A DNA stretch of 64,000 bases, taken from assembly GCF_032452875.1 (NCBI RefSeq), contig NC_083873.1:74149987-74213986 (forward strand). Reading direction: 5' to 3'. Both the position numbers and the translations under genes were made by a program. A model generated the notes under the pieces. The model saw only the letters and a list, made by a program, of their open reading frames with translations. It ran no database searches and was not told the DNA's origin. Source of the stretch: Bos javanicus. Lineage: Eukaryota; Chordata; Mammalia; Artiodactyla; Bovidae. Positions 35,386-45,848 of this stretch are shown one piece after another (within the stretch, counting starts at the first letter, position 1; each line of letters begins with the position of its first letter).

Positions 35386-35498
35386 TTCCCCACCAACAAT
35401 GCAAGAGTGATCCCTTTCACCACACTCTCTCCAGCATTAATTGTTTGTAGACTTTTTGATGATGGCCATTCTGACTTGTGTGAAGTGATATCTCACTG
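35386..35498 (-). mobile_element. L1 ORF2 fragment in inverted orientation
   Basis: The reverse complement of 35386-35498 matches the plus-strand L1 segment at about 35186-35300 (blocks 'gatggccatcatcaaaaagt' and 'ttggtggg'). This makes an imperfect inverted repeat with ~115-bp arms around an ~85-bp spacer. It carries no L1 3' end or poly(A). Confidence 0.88.
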
Positions 35499-35500
35499 AA

Positions 35501-36159
35501 TTCCATTTTAGTTCAATTTGACAACAGGTAAATACAATGTGTATATTGTTTATTTACATTGTGCTAGGCATAAAACAAACATATAAATTCTCAGTATTAT
35601 CTCAAATATCTCATTTCCCCTCATAGGCAAACCCTTTAAGGGAAGGATTCACTGTTAGCAATTTTATTATATTTTGTTTTAAATTTATAGATTTGAGTCC
35701 TGAGAAGTTTTATGCAGATGACAAAAGTAGATGGGATATAAAGGAATTTTGTTATAGCAATGTAACTCAATGATTTTGGTTACAATGTGAATTATATGCC
35801 AAAAGTCATAGTGTTCTATCATTAAAAATTATTTTTAATAATTTATTAGCTGACATATGGTGTTCTCCTTCAATTTTCTTGAAAGCAAAGAGTTGGAAAT
35901 GTCCTGCTTTACATAGTGATTCGTTCCTCACTCATTAAAGTCATTCACTTTCTCACTACTGATACCAATATATCAAATTGTTATATTTTTGGCATACAGA
36001 GGTTTGACATCCCTGGGCAATGCACTCTGTTAATATTAGGGAATATGTGAGAAATATACCTTCCTTTTAGAATTTGGAAGATGAAAACTTCTGAAGGTGA
36101 AATAGAAAAGGATGGAATCACAGATGGTTTCCTCAGGAGAATTAGTTTTAGAAGAGAGT
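35501..36159. other. AT-rich spacer with a MIR-like relic
   Basis: No gene. Between about 35545 and 35720, 'cattgtgctaggcataaaac' and following blocks are MIR-like but very diverged. Confidence 0.4.
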
Positions 36160-36169
36160 AGAGACAGAA

Positions 36170-36829
36170 GTGCTGCACTCAATATGCCAGCAAATTTGGA
36201 AAAGTCAGCAGTGGCCACAGGACTAGAAAAGGTCACTTTTCATTCCAAAATCACTGAATATGGTGATTGCAGCCATGAAATTAAAAGACGCTTACTCCTT
36301 GGAAGGAAAGTTATGACCAACCTAGATAGCATGTTCAAAAGCAGAGACATTCCTTTGCCAACAAAGTCCATCTAGTCAAGGCTATGGTTTTCCCTGTGGT
36401 CATGTATGGATGTGAGAGTTGGACTGTGAAGAAAGCTGAGCGCCGAAGAACTGATGCTTTTGAACTGTGGTGTTGGAGAAGACTCTTGAGAGTCCCTTGG
36501 ACTGCAAGGACATCCAATCAGTCCATTCTAAAGGAGATCAGTCCTGGGTGTTCTTTGGAAAGACTGATGCTGAGGCTGAAACTCCAATACTTTGGTCACC
36601 TCATGCGAAGAGTTGACTCACTGGAAAAGACTCTGATGCTGGGAGGGATTGGGGGCAGGAGGAGAAGGGGATGACAGAGGATGAGATGGCTGGATGGCAT
36701 CACCGACTCGATGGACATGAGTCTGAGTAAACTCTAGGAGTTGGTGATGGACAGGGAGGCCTGGCATGCTGCGATTCACGGGGTTGCAAAGAGTGGGACA
36801 CGACTGAGTTACTGAACTGAACTGAACTG
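36170..36829 (+). mobile_element. internally deleted BovB LINE
   Basis: Begins in the segment for LHSICQQIWK, then at 36244-36248 jumps straight to the segment for KITADGDCS. All RT palm blocks, including motif A and YADD, are missing. The junction shares TCCAA with both parental positions. Sequence continues to the ACTGA tail. The probable TSD is AGAGACAGAA (36160-36169) and AGAGACAAAA (36830-36839). The deletion is therefore internal to one insertion. Confidence 0.9.
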
Positions 36830-36839
36830 AGAGACAAAA

Positions 36840-37298
36840 ATGAATATCTCAAAATTATGTCTTTAAGCTGGGTGTGCCTAAGAATGTCCTAGGAAATTAT
36901 TACACATACACAATGGAACATTTACCCTGGGTGAAAAATGATGAAAGCTTGTTCACTGAAGTACCTAAAACACCTAAGATACTGCTTATTAGTGCTCAAT
37001 TTGGGGAGAAGTGTACCTGTGAATAATGAATAAATGAAGTATATGAATGAAATCGATGTGTTTGTGTGGTATAATTGTCGCCATATTATCAAAGAGGAAA
37101 ATTAAATCAATGTTGAGACTCCAGGTTGACTTCTCTGAAGTGTCTTGACAATGTTGTACAAAAGATATTTGATTGCATATAAGTGATGGTTCCCCTGGGA
37201 CCTCATGAAAGTCAATTGATGCTACTCACATAGATTCAGCTTCCTATTCGTTAAGATAATTAATATTGCCAGAGGAAATTTAAAAATATGAAATAGTG
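36840..37298. other. unique spacer
   Basis: No gene or repeat recognised. Confidence 0.5.
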
Positions 37299-37413
37299 AT
37301 AGTTATTATTATTATTTTTATGCCTCATGCACAATTTGTGGGATCTTAGTTCCTGACCAGGGATTGAATCTGTGTACCCTGCAGTGGAAGCACAGAGTCT
37401 TAACCCAGAGTCG
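37299..37413 (-). mobile_element. CHR-type tRNA-Glu SINE
   Basis: An (ATT)n tail at 37299-37320, followed in reverse by 'gtgggatcttagttcctgac', 'cagggattgaatctgtgtac' and 'agcacagagtcttaaccc'. This is the CHR SINE class shared by ruminants, hippos and whales. Confidence 0.8.
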
Positions 37414-37801
37414 TTATTCTTTTAGCTCCCAGCCCACTTAGTATAAAATTGTCGAATATACAGGACAAGAATATACATAGAAACAGGTATATTTTATATA
37501 CACATATTTTGCGATGCACATCCACCAGTATTATGAAAATGTTATTTCCTTTTTTTATGAAACATCATATTTACATTATAGTTCACATAAATATGATTAC
37601 CAATGCTTGTGTAACTAAATTTTATATACAATATTAATATTACCTAGTATGTATATTAGGAAGTAGTATATGAACTATTCTTTATGCAATAGCTTTTGTT
37701 TCGAAGATAAAACTCTGAAAGTTATCAAACAATATTCTTTTTTTTTTATTATCAAACTGAATTTAATTGCACATTAAAAGGATTATACAATATTACAAGT
37801 G
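37414..37801. other. AT-rich spacer
   Basis: No gene. A short T-run lies at about 37738-37748. Confidence 0.5.
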
Positions 37802-38025
37802 TTTTTTTTTTCCTTTTTTTTTATTTTATTTTTAAACTTTACATAATTGTATTAGTTTTGCCAAATATCAAAATGAATCCGCCACAGGTATACACGTGTT
37901 CCCCATCCTGAACCCTCCTCCCTCCTCCCTCCCCATACCATCCCTCTGGGTCATCCCAGTGCACTAGCCCCAAGCATCCAGTATCGTGCATCGAACCTGG
38001 ACTGGCAACTCGTTTCTTATGATCT
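37802..38025 (-). mobile_element. L1 3'-UTR fragment (ruminant type)
   Basis: Two T-runs, then 'tttacataattgtattagtt', 'aatccgccacaggtatacac', 'gtgttccccatcctgaaccc' and 'tcgaacctggactggcaact'. This is the ruminant L1 3' UTR in reverse, better preserved than the copy at 1356-1475. Confidence 0.75.
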
Positions 38026-38529
38026 GGCTTTGCAGTTACAGTAATTATGTAGTTTCTTTTGTGTTTCCTTCAAAAACTTATTGGAAGGGATACAAAGTGA
38101 ACCATGATGCAGTAGTAGACTTCTATTCTTTGTCTAGAGTGACCGTTTTGCCCATTTAGCTAGTGGTCTTCAGAATGTCTGCAGGGAAAAAAAAAATTAA
38201 AAAGTGCTAAATTACACATTTCTGACTTGGAAATATACTTTATAAGAGAACATTAAAATGAGTAATGTCCTCAAGAATGTACAGTCAAGTTTATAGTTGT
38301 ATTAATTCTTGCCACCTTTGATACTTAAACAATCATAGAGAATTCAATGAAGACAGTTTTATAAGCAATAAACTAATTTGGCCCAAATATACAGAATCCT
38401 CATTATTCGTTTTGATCTTAAGCTTTATAAAATTCACAGAAGGAGATACTACATATTGAATTTTGTTTTAGCCCACTTTCAAGATTGTCTCAATACTAAC
38501 AAAATTTTTCTGATATTCACAGAATTGTG
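38026..38529. other. unique spacer
   Basis: No gene recognised. Confidence 0.5.
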
Positions 38530-38942
38530 TAGTAGTTCCTTTGCACATTGTATCAGGTTTCGTCGTATGATCAATAAAATACAGCAGAACTGATGATATG
38601 TGGCTTCTGAGATGAGGCTACAAAGGCACTGTAACTTTTCTATGCTCTCTTTTGGATTATTTGTTCTGGTGGAAACAAGCTGTCATGTCATAAGTACACT
38701 CAAGCATCCCTGTGGAGAGATCCATGTGGCAAGAAACTGGAGACTTTTGCCAACAACCCTTGGAAGGGGATCTTTTAGCCTAAAATAAGCTTTCAGATGA
38801 CTGCAGTTGCAGCCAACATGTTGACAATCTCGTTAGAGCGGCTGAGAGAAAACCACACCACTAAGCTACTGCCAAATTGCAGGCCCACAAAAATCAGTGT
38901 TTTAAGCTGCTAAGTTTTGTTACACTGCAATAGATGACTAAT
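38530..38942 (+). mobile_element. MLT1-type MaLR LTR, solo
   Basis: Blocks 'gatcaataaaatacagcaga', 'gaaacaagctgtcatgtcat', 'tttcagatgactgcagttgc', 'ctgctaagttttgttacact' and the terminal 'gcaatagatgactaata' follow the MLT1 LTR order (ERVL-MaLR). The left border is approximate. No internal coding sequence. Confidence 0.82.
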
Positions 38943-41030
38943 AAATATATCTTATTTCAAGTCTTCCCTAGATTCTATTTCTCTCATTTAACTTGGTACA
39001 GGAATTGTAGAGCAGCTCATGGTTGGACCTTTGAAAAACTAGTTTTTAGTATTGTTTTTATTTTTAAATGCTGGTAGAATGCAGCATATTTTGCTTTCAA
39101 AATAAGATCTTAGTTTAGGAATTTCATTAACTCTTGTTGAAATTAAATATCATCCAAACAACTACGTAAAAGTTGGTTATATCCATTAATGTAAAATATT
39201 TAAATTTACTAAATATTAAATTTAAATAAATATTTAAAGACTACTCTCTCCAGAGCACTGTGTCAGCATTAGCTCATGCAGACATACAGATTTACACTCT
39301 CCTCTTTTTGCATTATTCCTACTCCTGTTCTATCTTATGAGCAGATATCAGCTGAATAATCAGAAATGTTATACCTAAAATGTGGACGGTGAAATGCTGG
39401 GTTTGAAAATTTTCAGTAGTCTTTACAATCCTGAGGAAAAATCAGTACACCTCTCATGGATTATCTGATCCTAAGCAACTTGGTTTCTTAGTGCACCTGC
39501 CCAGGGTTAATTATGAGCAAACTGCTCCTTTAAATACCTGAGTGAATGGACTTGCTACATGAAAAAAATTGATATAAACATGCTGATTTTAGTAGTGATG
39601 TGAAGTGAAGTGAAAGTTGCTCAGTAGCATCCAACTCTTTGCAACTATCTATCAAAACCAATAACTTTGGTTTATGAATAATTATTACCGAGCCCTTATT
39701 TTTGGTTGTACATTGATATTAAATGCAAAATTTGAAAAGGGACCAAAAATATTGATTTGGAGAAGTTTTTGATGAATAAAAGTATGTTTGGGGCATGTTT
39801 TCATTCTCCAAAAGGGTAATTATTCAAAAAAAGTTTATAATGGCAGTTTCTGATAATCCCTCTTATTTGTAGGTAGAAAATAGTACGTAATTGCCAGAAG
39901 TAGGTCATTATTTCTTTTAAAAGTCCATGTCAAAATGGTTAAATATGCAGAATGTATTTTCAAAATTCAACATTAAAATTTTAGATACAATCACTCTGTC
40001 AATGTAAACATGTGATTGTAGTCACACATACTTTTGCCCCAGCATTAACCTGACCTTCTCTATCTGGAGCTCTGTTGTCCAGAGCTGACTAAAAACTGTC
40101 ACTAATTACTGTCAAATCTGCCATACTTCACCCAGATAGAAGATAGCTCCTGAAAAAAAGCAGAGCATCAACCTTCAAAAACACTTCAATAATCTGCCAT
40201 TACTATATTATTCATATAAGGAAAAGTCTGATTGTGGAAAATTGGCTTGTTTTCACTAAAAGGACCAAAACAAACATACATGTTTTTAGAGAGGAACAGG
40301 CAAGAGGACAAATGAACACCTCAAAATGCTAAATAAAGGATGTTCTATTCCTTTATCCTAACAGTTAATGTCCATAATAACAAAACTAAAAAATGTAATT
40401 TATAATTTTATGTAAGTGAGACTGGAATGAATAACAAAGATTATCGAAGGTGATTATAGTTGTACAAACCCAGAGGGTTCTATTAATATCTCAATAATGT
40501 GTTAAATGTATATATTTAATAAAAAATTCTATGAAATATATTTTTCTTTGTTTTAGTTCAACAAAATTGCAAATAATGTTTTAATAACCATTGTACAGTC
40601 TTAAATAGCTTTTTATTAATTTCAGTTTGTAAAAGTTTTGCTCTGTTGAGGCAATAGCAATTGAAACCTTCTATAAAATTCCTAAAGTGGTTCTAAATGC
40701 ATGAAATAAAGCATAAATTTTACACTTCATGAGACATTATAATGTGGTACTTAAATAACATTTTAAAATGCTGTGAGTAACGCTCTTAATAATGCATCAC
40801 CCAGAAGACCAACATAAAATAAACCTGTTTATTTAGCAAAGCATATGGTGTTAGACTATTGAAAGAGATCACAACCTTGGCTGAATCATTCTGTGTTTCA
40901 GAAAGGACAGTTCAAGGAAACAAATACATACATATATTTTGCATATTATATATTTATTCATAAATGTATGTATTTCTATTTGTGTACACTTATGTTTATT
41001 TATAAATTTATATATTTATACCTGTACATA
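38943..41030. other. AT-rich stretch without genes
   Basis: About 2 kb. It contains only a ~48-bp Bov-tA scrap at 39600-39647 (listed separately) and no credible coding region. Unusually AT-rich with TATT runs at 40930-41020. Confidence 0.5.
39600..39647 (-). mobile_element. Bov-tA SINE scrap
   Basis: 'gtgaagtgaagtgaaagttg' followed by 'ctcagtagcatccaactctt' matches a short piece of Bov-tA in reverse. Confidence 0.6.
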
Positions 41031-41733
41031 TGACTATGTTAAAGCCTTTGACTGTGTGGATCACAACAAACTGTGGAAAATTCTGAAAGAGATGGGAATA
41101 CCAGACCACCTGACCTGCCTCTTGAGAAACCTATATGCAGGTCAGCAAGCAAAGGTTAGAACTGTACATGGAACAACAGACTGGTTCCAAATAGGAAAAG
41201 GAGTACATCAAGGCTGTATATTGTCACTCTGCCTATTTAACTTATATGCAGAGTACATCATGAGAAATGTTGGGCTGAAAGAAGCACAAGCTGGAATCAA
41301 GATTGCAGGGAGAAATATCAATAACCTCAGATATGCAGATGACACCACCCTTATGGCAGAAAGTGAAGAGGAACTAAAAAGCCTCTTGATGAAAGTGAAA
41401 GAGGAGAGTGAAAAAGTTGGCTTAAAGGTCAACATTCAGAAAACAAAGATCATGGCATCTAGTCCCATCACTTCATGGGAAATAGATGGGGAAACAGTGG
41501 AAACAGTGGCTGACTTTATTTTTCTGGGCTCCAAAATCACTGCAGATGGTGACTGCAGCAATGAAATTAAAAGATGTTTACTCCTTGGAAGGAAAGTTAT
41601 GACCAACCTAGATAGCATGTTCAAAAGCAGAGACATTACTTTGCCAACAAAGGTCCATCTAGTCAAGGCTATGGTTTTTCCAGTGGTCATGTATGGATGT
41701 GAGAGTTGGACTGTGAAGAAAGCTGAGTGCTGA
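40939..41733 (+). pseudogene. chimeric 264-codon frame: host leader + BovB RT
   Basis: The longest sense RT frame in the window. About 31 codons of AT-rich host DNA (MHIIYLFINVC..., hydrophobic by composition) run in frame into BovB RT motif A (DYVKAFDCVDHNKLW), then QGCILSLCLFNLYAEYIM, KIAGRNINNLRYADD, KITADGDCSNEIKRCLLL and VMYGCESWTVKKAEC. It lacks the finger and EN domains, and a stop precedes the C-terminal domain. I infer a chance in-frame junction at the truncation point. No promoter or splice evidence is visible. Confidence 0.75.
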
Positions 41734-42050
41734 AGAACTGATGCTTTTGAACTGTGGTGTTGGAGAAGACTCTTGAGAGTCCCTTGAACTGCGAGGAGAT
41801 CCAATCAGTCCATTCTAAAGGAGATCAGTCCTGGGTGTTCATTGGAAGGACTGATGCTATAGTTGAAACTCCAATACTTTGGCCACCTCATGTGAAGAGT
41901 TCACTCATTGGAAAAGACCCTGATGCTGGGAGGGATTGGGGGCAGGAGGAGAAGGGGATGACAGAAGATGAGTTTGGGTGAACTTCGGGAGTTGGTGGTG
42001 GAAGACTCAGACATGACTGAGCGATTGAACTGAACTGAACTGAACTGAAC
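41031..42050 (+). mobile_element. BovB LINE, truncated, with 3' deletions
   Basis: Truncated right at RT motif A (41031) and ending in ACTGA repeats near 42050. Both catalytic blocks survive (DYVKAFDCVDH and YADD). Near 41970 and 41999 two segments of the C-terminal region are missing. A stop follows VKKAEC at 41733. From about 41222 to 41910 it is nearly identical, including rare variants, to the inverted BovB at 43300-43973. Confidence 0.94.
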
Positions 42051-43082
42051 ACACTATACATATATATGTTGAGAGAGAGACCAAGAAAGAAGAGAGGAAG
42101 AAGGGAGACTGTATTGAAGTCTGAACTTTATATAGTTTAGGGAGAATCATTCAAGAAATTGATTGGGAATTAGCCTTGTGACATCATATCTTAATATTGT
42201 AGACACTGGAATGTCATCAAAGTAAACTATCTGGAAAATATTTGCATGTATTTTCTGAAGTAAAGGTTGAAGTTGTATACAAATTTTTAGTCTTATCATC
42301 CTGTGGAAGAATATACTGGGATAAACAAATGTATTGACACAGATGGTCATTGTTATCATTAGAAAACATTTTAATGTAATCATACAAGTTGCTATCATAT
42401 GTACCATGATTTTCAAAATCTTCTCCTCTGAACATTTTCAATGCTGGATTTTTATATTGATAATTGATTTCTAAAATGAAACTATTGTGGAAAGAAGTTT
42501 TACTGTAGAAAGAAAAACGACTATTTTTCATTAATTTTCTCATTCATAGCCACACAAATATTTTACTTGTTTTAGTGTTTGGCATAACTGGAATGTCACT
42601 TTTGCTGATATTTCATATGGAGTTCACTGAAGGAAATTTTCTCTTACAAATTAACAACAACAACAACAACAAACACACTATTGAATGTTAAATAGCCAAA
42701 AATTACGATGGTTAGAATTTTTTATAAGCTGTTGTTAAAAATGTTAGTAGAAGCAATAGTTCATAATGAGAATAACTACAGAGAAAATTCTATATTAGTT
42801 TCAATTTTTGGTGAGACAACAATCAGAATTAGCTTTTTGAGGATCTTTTAGTGCCACTCCCACTATTAATTTTTCTGTGCACCTTAAATATTTTCTAAAT
42901 GAAATCCATTTTCTTTAATAGAATATGAGCCAAGATGATAAAAATGTTTCCAAAAGTGATTACTATGTCAAATTCAATATGTGTTCCATTAAGATACCTA
43001 ACTTTTAAAAACAGAGATAAAAATTGAAAGAAAAATTATAAACAATGTTGAGTATTGCAAGGATGTGATTATCAGCAAGGAT
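42051..43082. other. unique spacer between two inverted BovBs
   Basis: No gene. It holds a short GA-rich stretch at 42071-42110 and a (CAA)n run (separate). It forms the loop between the tail-to-tail BovB copies. Confidence 0.5.
42651..42673 (+). repeat. (CAA)n microsatellite
   Basis: About seven AAC/CAA units in a row. Confidence 0.9.
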
Positions 43083-43459
43083 CAGTTCAGTTCAGTCACT
43101 CAGCTGTCTCCATCTCTTTGCGACCCCATGAATCACAGCATGCCCGGCCTCCCTGTCCATCACCAACTCCCGGAGTCCACCCAAACTCATGTCCATCGAG
43201 TCGGTGATGCCATCCAGCCATCTCATCCTCTGTCGTCCCTTCTCCTCCTGCCCCCAATCCCTCCCAGCATCAGGGTCCTTTCCAATGAGTCAACACTTCA
43301 CATGAGGTGGCCAAAGTATTGGAGTTTCAACTATAGCATCAGTCCTTCCAATGAACACCCAGGACTGATCTCCTTTAGAATGGACTGATTGGATCTCCTT
43401 GCAGTTCAAGGGACTCTCAAGAGTCTTCTCCAACACCACAGTTCAAAAGCATCAGTTCT

Positions 43460-44101
43460 TCAGCACTCAGCTTTCTTCACAGTCCAACTCTCACATCCAT
43501 ACATGACCACTGGAAAAACCATAGCCTTGACTAGATGGACCTTTGTTGGCAAAGTAATGTCTCTGCTTTTGAATATGCTATCTAGGTTGGTCATAACTTT
43601 CCTTCCAAGGAGTAAACATCTTTTAATTTCATTGCTGCAGTCACCATCTGCAGTGATTTTGGAGCCCAGAAAAATAAAGTCAGCCACTGTTTCTACTGTT
43701 TCCCCATCTATTTCCCATGAAGTGATGGGACCAGATGCCATGATGTTAGTTTTCTGAATGTTGAGCTTTAAGCCAACTTTTTCACTCTCCTCTTTCGCTT
43801 TCATCAAAAGGCTTTTTAGTTCCTCTTCACTTTCTGCCATAAGGGTGGTGTCATCTGCATATCTGAGGTTATTGATATTTCTCCCTGCAATCTTGATTCC
43901 AGCTTGTGCTTCTTTCAGCCCAACATTTCTCATGATGTACTCTGCATATAAGTTAAATAAGCAGAGTGACAATATACAGCCTTGACATACTCCTTTTCCT
44001 ATTTCGAACCAGTCTGTTGTTCCATGTCCAGGTCTAACTGTTGCTTCCTGACCTGCATATAGGTTGCTCAAGAGGCAGGTCAGGTGGTCTGGTAGTCCCA
44101 T
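43460..44101 (-). pseudogene. BovB RT fragment, 213 codons open, YADD intact
   Basis: Covers MGLPDHLTCLLSNLYAGQEA, DWFEIGKGVCQGCILS, KIAGRNINNLRYADD, NIQKTNIMASGPITSWEI, KITADGDCSNEIKRCLLL and VMYGCESWTVKKAEC. A TAA lies immediately upstream (complement of about 44103-44105) where intact copies encode KEMGIPDHL. Motif A lies further upstream (about 44135-44180), beyond that stop. A stop also follows AEC. The fragment lacks the polymerase N-terminus and C-terminal domain. Confidence 0.85.
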
Positions 44102-44676
44102 TTATTTCAGAATTTTCCACAGTTTATTGTGATCCACACAGTCAAAGGCTTTGGCATAGTCAATTAAGCAGAAATAGATGTTTTCCTAGAAATCTCTTGC
44201 TTTTTCGATGATCCAGCGGATGTTGGCAATTTGGTCTCTGGTTCCTCTGCCTTTTCTAAAACCAGCTTGAACACCAGGAAGTTCACGGTTCACATATTGC
44301 TTTAGCCTGGCTTGGAGAATTTTGAGCATTACTTTACTAGCGTGTGAGATGAGTGCAATTGTGCGGTAGTTTGATCATTCTTTGGCATTGCCTTTCTTTG
44401 GGATTGGAATGAAAACTGACCTTTTCCAGTCCTGTGGCCACTGCTGAGTTTTCCAAATTTACTGGCATATTGAGTGCAGCACTTTAACATCATCATCTTT
44501 CAGGATTTTAAATAGCTCAACTGGAATCCATCACCTCCACTAGCTTTGTTCGTAATGATGCTTTCTAAGGCCCACTTGACTTCACATTTCAGGATGTCTG
44601 GCTCTAGGTAAGTGATCACACCATCATGATTATCTTGGTCATGAAGATCTATTTTGTACAGTTCTTCTGGTTCTTG

Positions 44677-45848
44677 CTACCTCTTCTTAATATCTTCTGC
44701 TTCTGTTATGTCCATAACGTTTCTGTCCTTTATGGAGCCCGTCTTTGCATGAAATGTTCCCTTGGTATCTCTAATTTCCTTGAAGAGATCTCTAGTCCTT
44801 CCCATTCTGTTGTTTTCCTCTGTTTCTTTGCACTGATCACTGAGGAAGGCTTTCTTATCTCTCCTTGCTATTCTTTGGAACTCTGCATTCAGATGCTTAT
44901 ATCCTTGTCTCCTTTGTTTTTCACTTCTCTTCTTTTCACAGCTATTTGTAAGGCCTCCCAAGACAGCCATTTTTTTTTTTTTTTTTTGTATTTATTTTCC
45001 ATGGGGATGGTCTTGCTCCTTGTCTCCTGTACAGTGTCACAAACCCTCTGTCCATAGTTCATCAGGCACTCTGTCTATCAGATCTAGTCCCTTTAATCTA
45101 TTTCTCACTTCCACTGTACAATCATAAGGAATTTGATTTAGGTCATACCTGACTGGTCTAGTGGTTTTCCCTACTTTCTTCAATTTAAGCCTGAATTTGG
45201 CAATGAGGAGTTCATGATGTGAGCCACAGTCTGCTCCTGGTGTTGTTTTTGCTGACTGTATAGAGCTTCTCTAGCTTTGGCTGCAAAAAATATAATCAAT
45301 CTGATTTTGGTGTTGACCATCTGGTGATGTCCATGGGTAGAGTCTTCTCTTGTGTTGTTGGAAGAGGGTGTTTGCTATGACCAGTGTGTTCTCTTGGCAA
45401 AACTCTATTAGCCTTTGCCCTCCTTAATTCCATATTCCAAGACCAAATTTGCCAGTTACCCCAGGTGTTTCTTGACTTCCTGCTTTTACATTCCAGTCCC
45501 CTATAATGAAAAGGACATCTTTTTTGGGTGTTAGTTCTAAAAGGTCTTGTAGGTTTTCATAGAATTGTTCAACTTCAGCTTCTTCAGCATTACTAGGTGA
45601 GGCATACATAGACTTGGATTACTGTGATATTGAATGGTTTGCCTTGGAAATGAACAGAGATCATTCTGTCGTTTTTGAGATTTCATCCAAGTACTGCATT
45701 TCGGACTCTTTTGTTGACCATGATGGCTACTCCATTTCTTATAAGCGATTCCACAGTAGTAGATATAATGGTCATCTGAGTTAAATTCACCCATTCTAGT
45801 CCATTTTAGTTCACTGATTCCTAGAATGTCGAGGTGCACTCTTCCCAT
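44677..45848 (-). pseudogene. BovB endonuclease region, decayed, SDH to SHH
   Basis: Pieces in several frames: MGRVHLDILGISELKWTRMG (45537-45848), GDWNVKAGSQETPGVTGKFG (45424-45609) and AEFQRIARRDKKAFLSDQC (44677-44970). These follow the N-terminal APE-type endonuclease and the linker before the RT. The catalytic aspartate of the conserved SDHELL block is His here, so nicking activity would be lost even without the frame breaks. Confidence 0.82.

Noticed and set aside
35186..35498. Inverted L1 arms explained as L1 twin-priming
   Set aside because: The inverted segment overlaps the same L1 region and sits on the 3' side. Twin-priming yields a non-overlapping inverted 5' portion.
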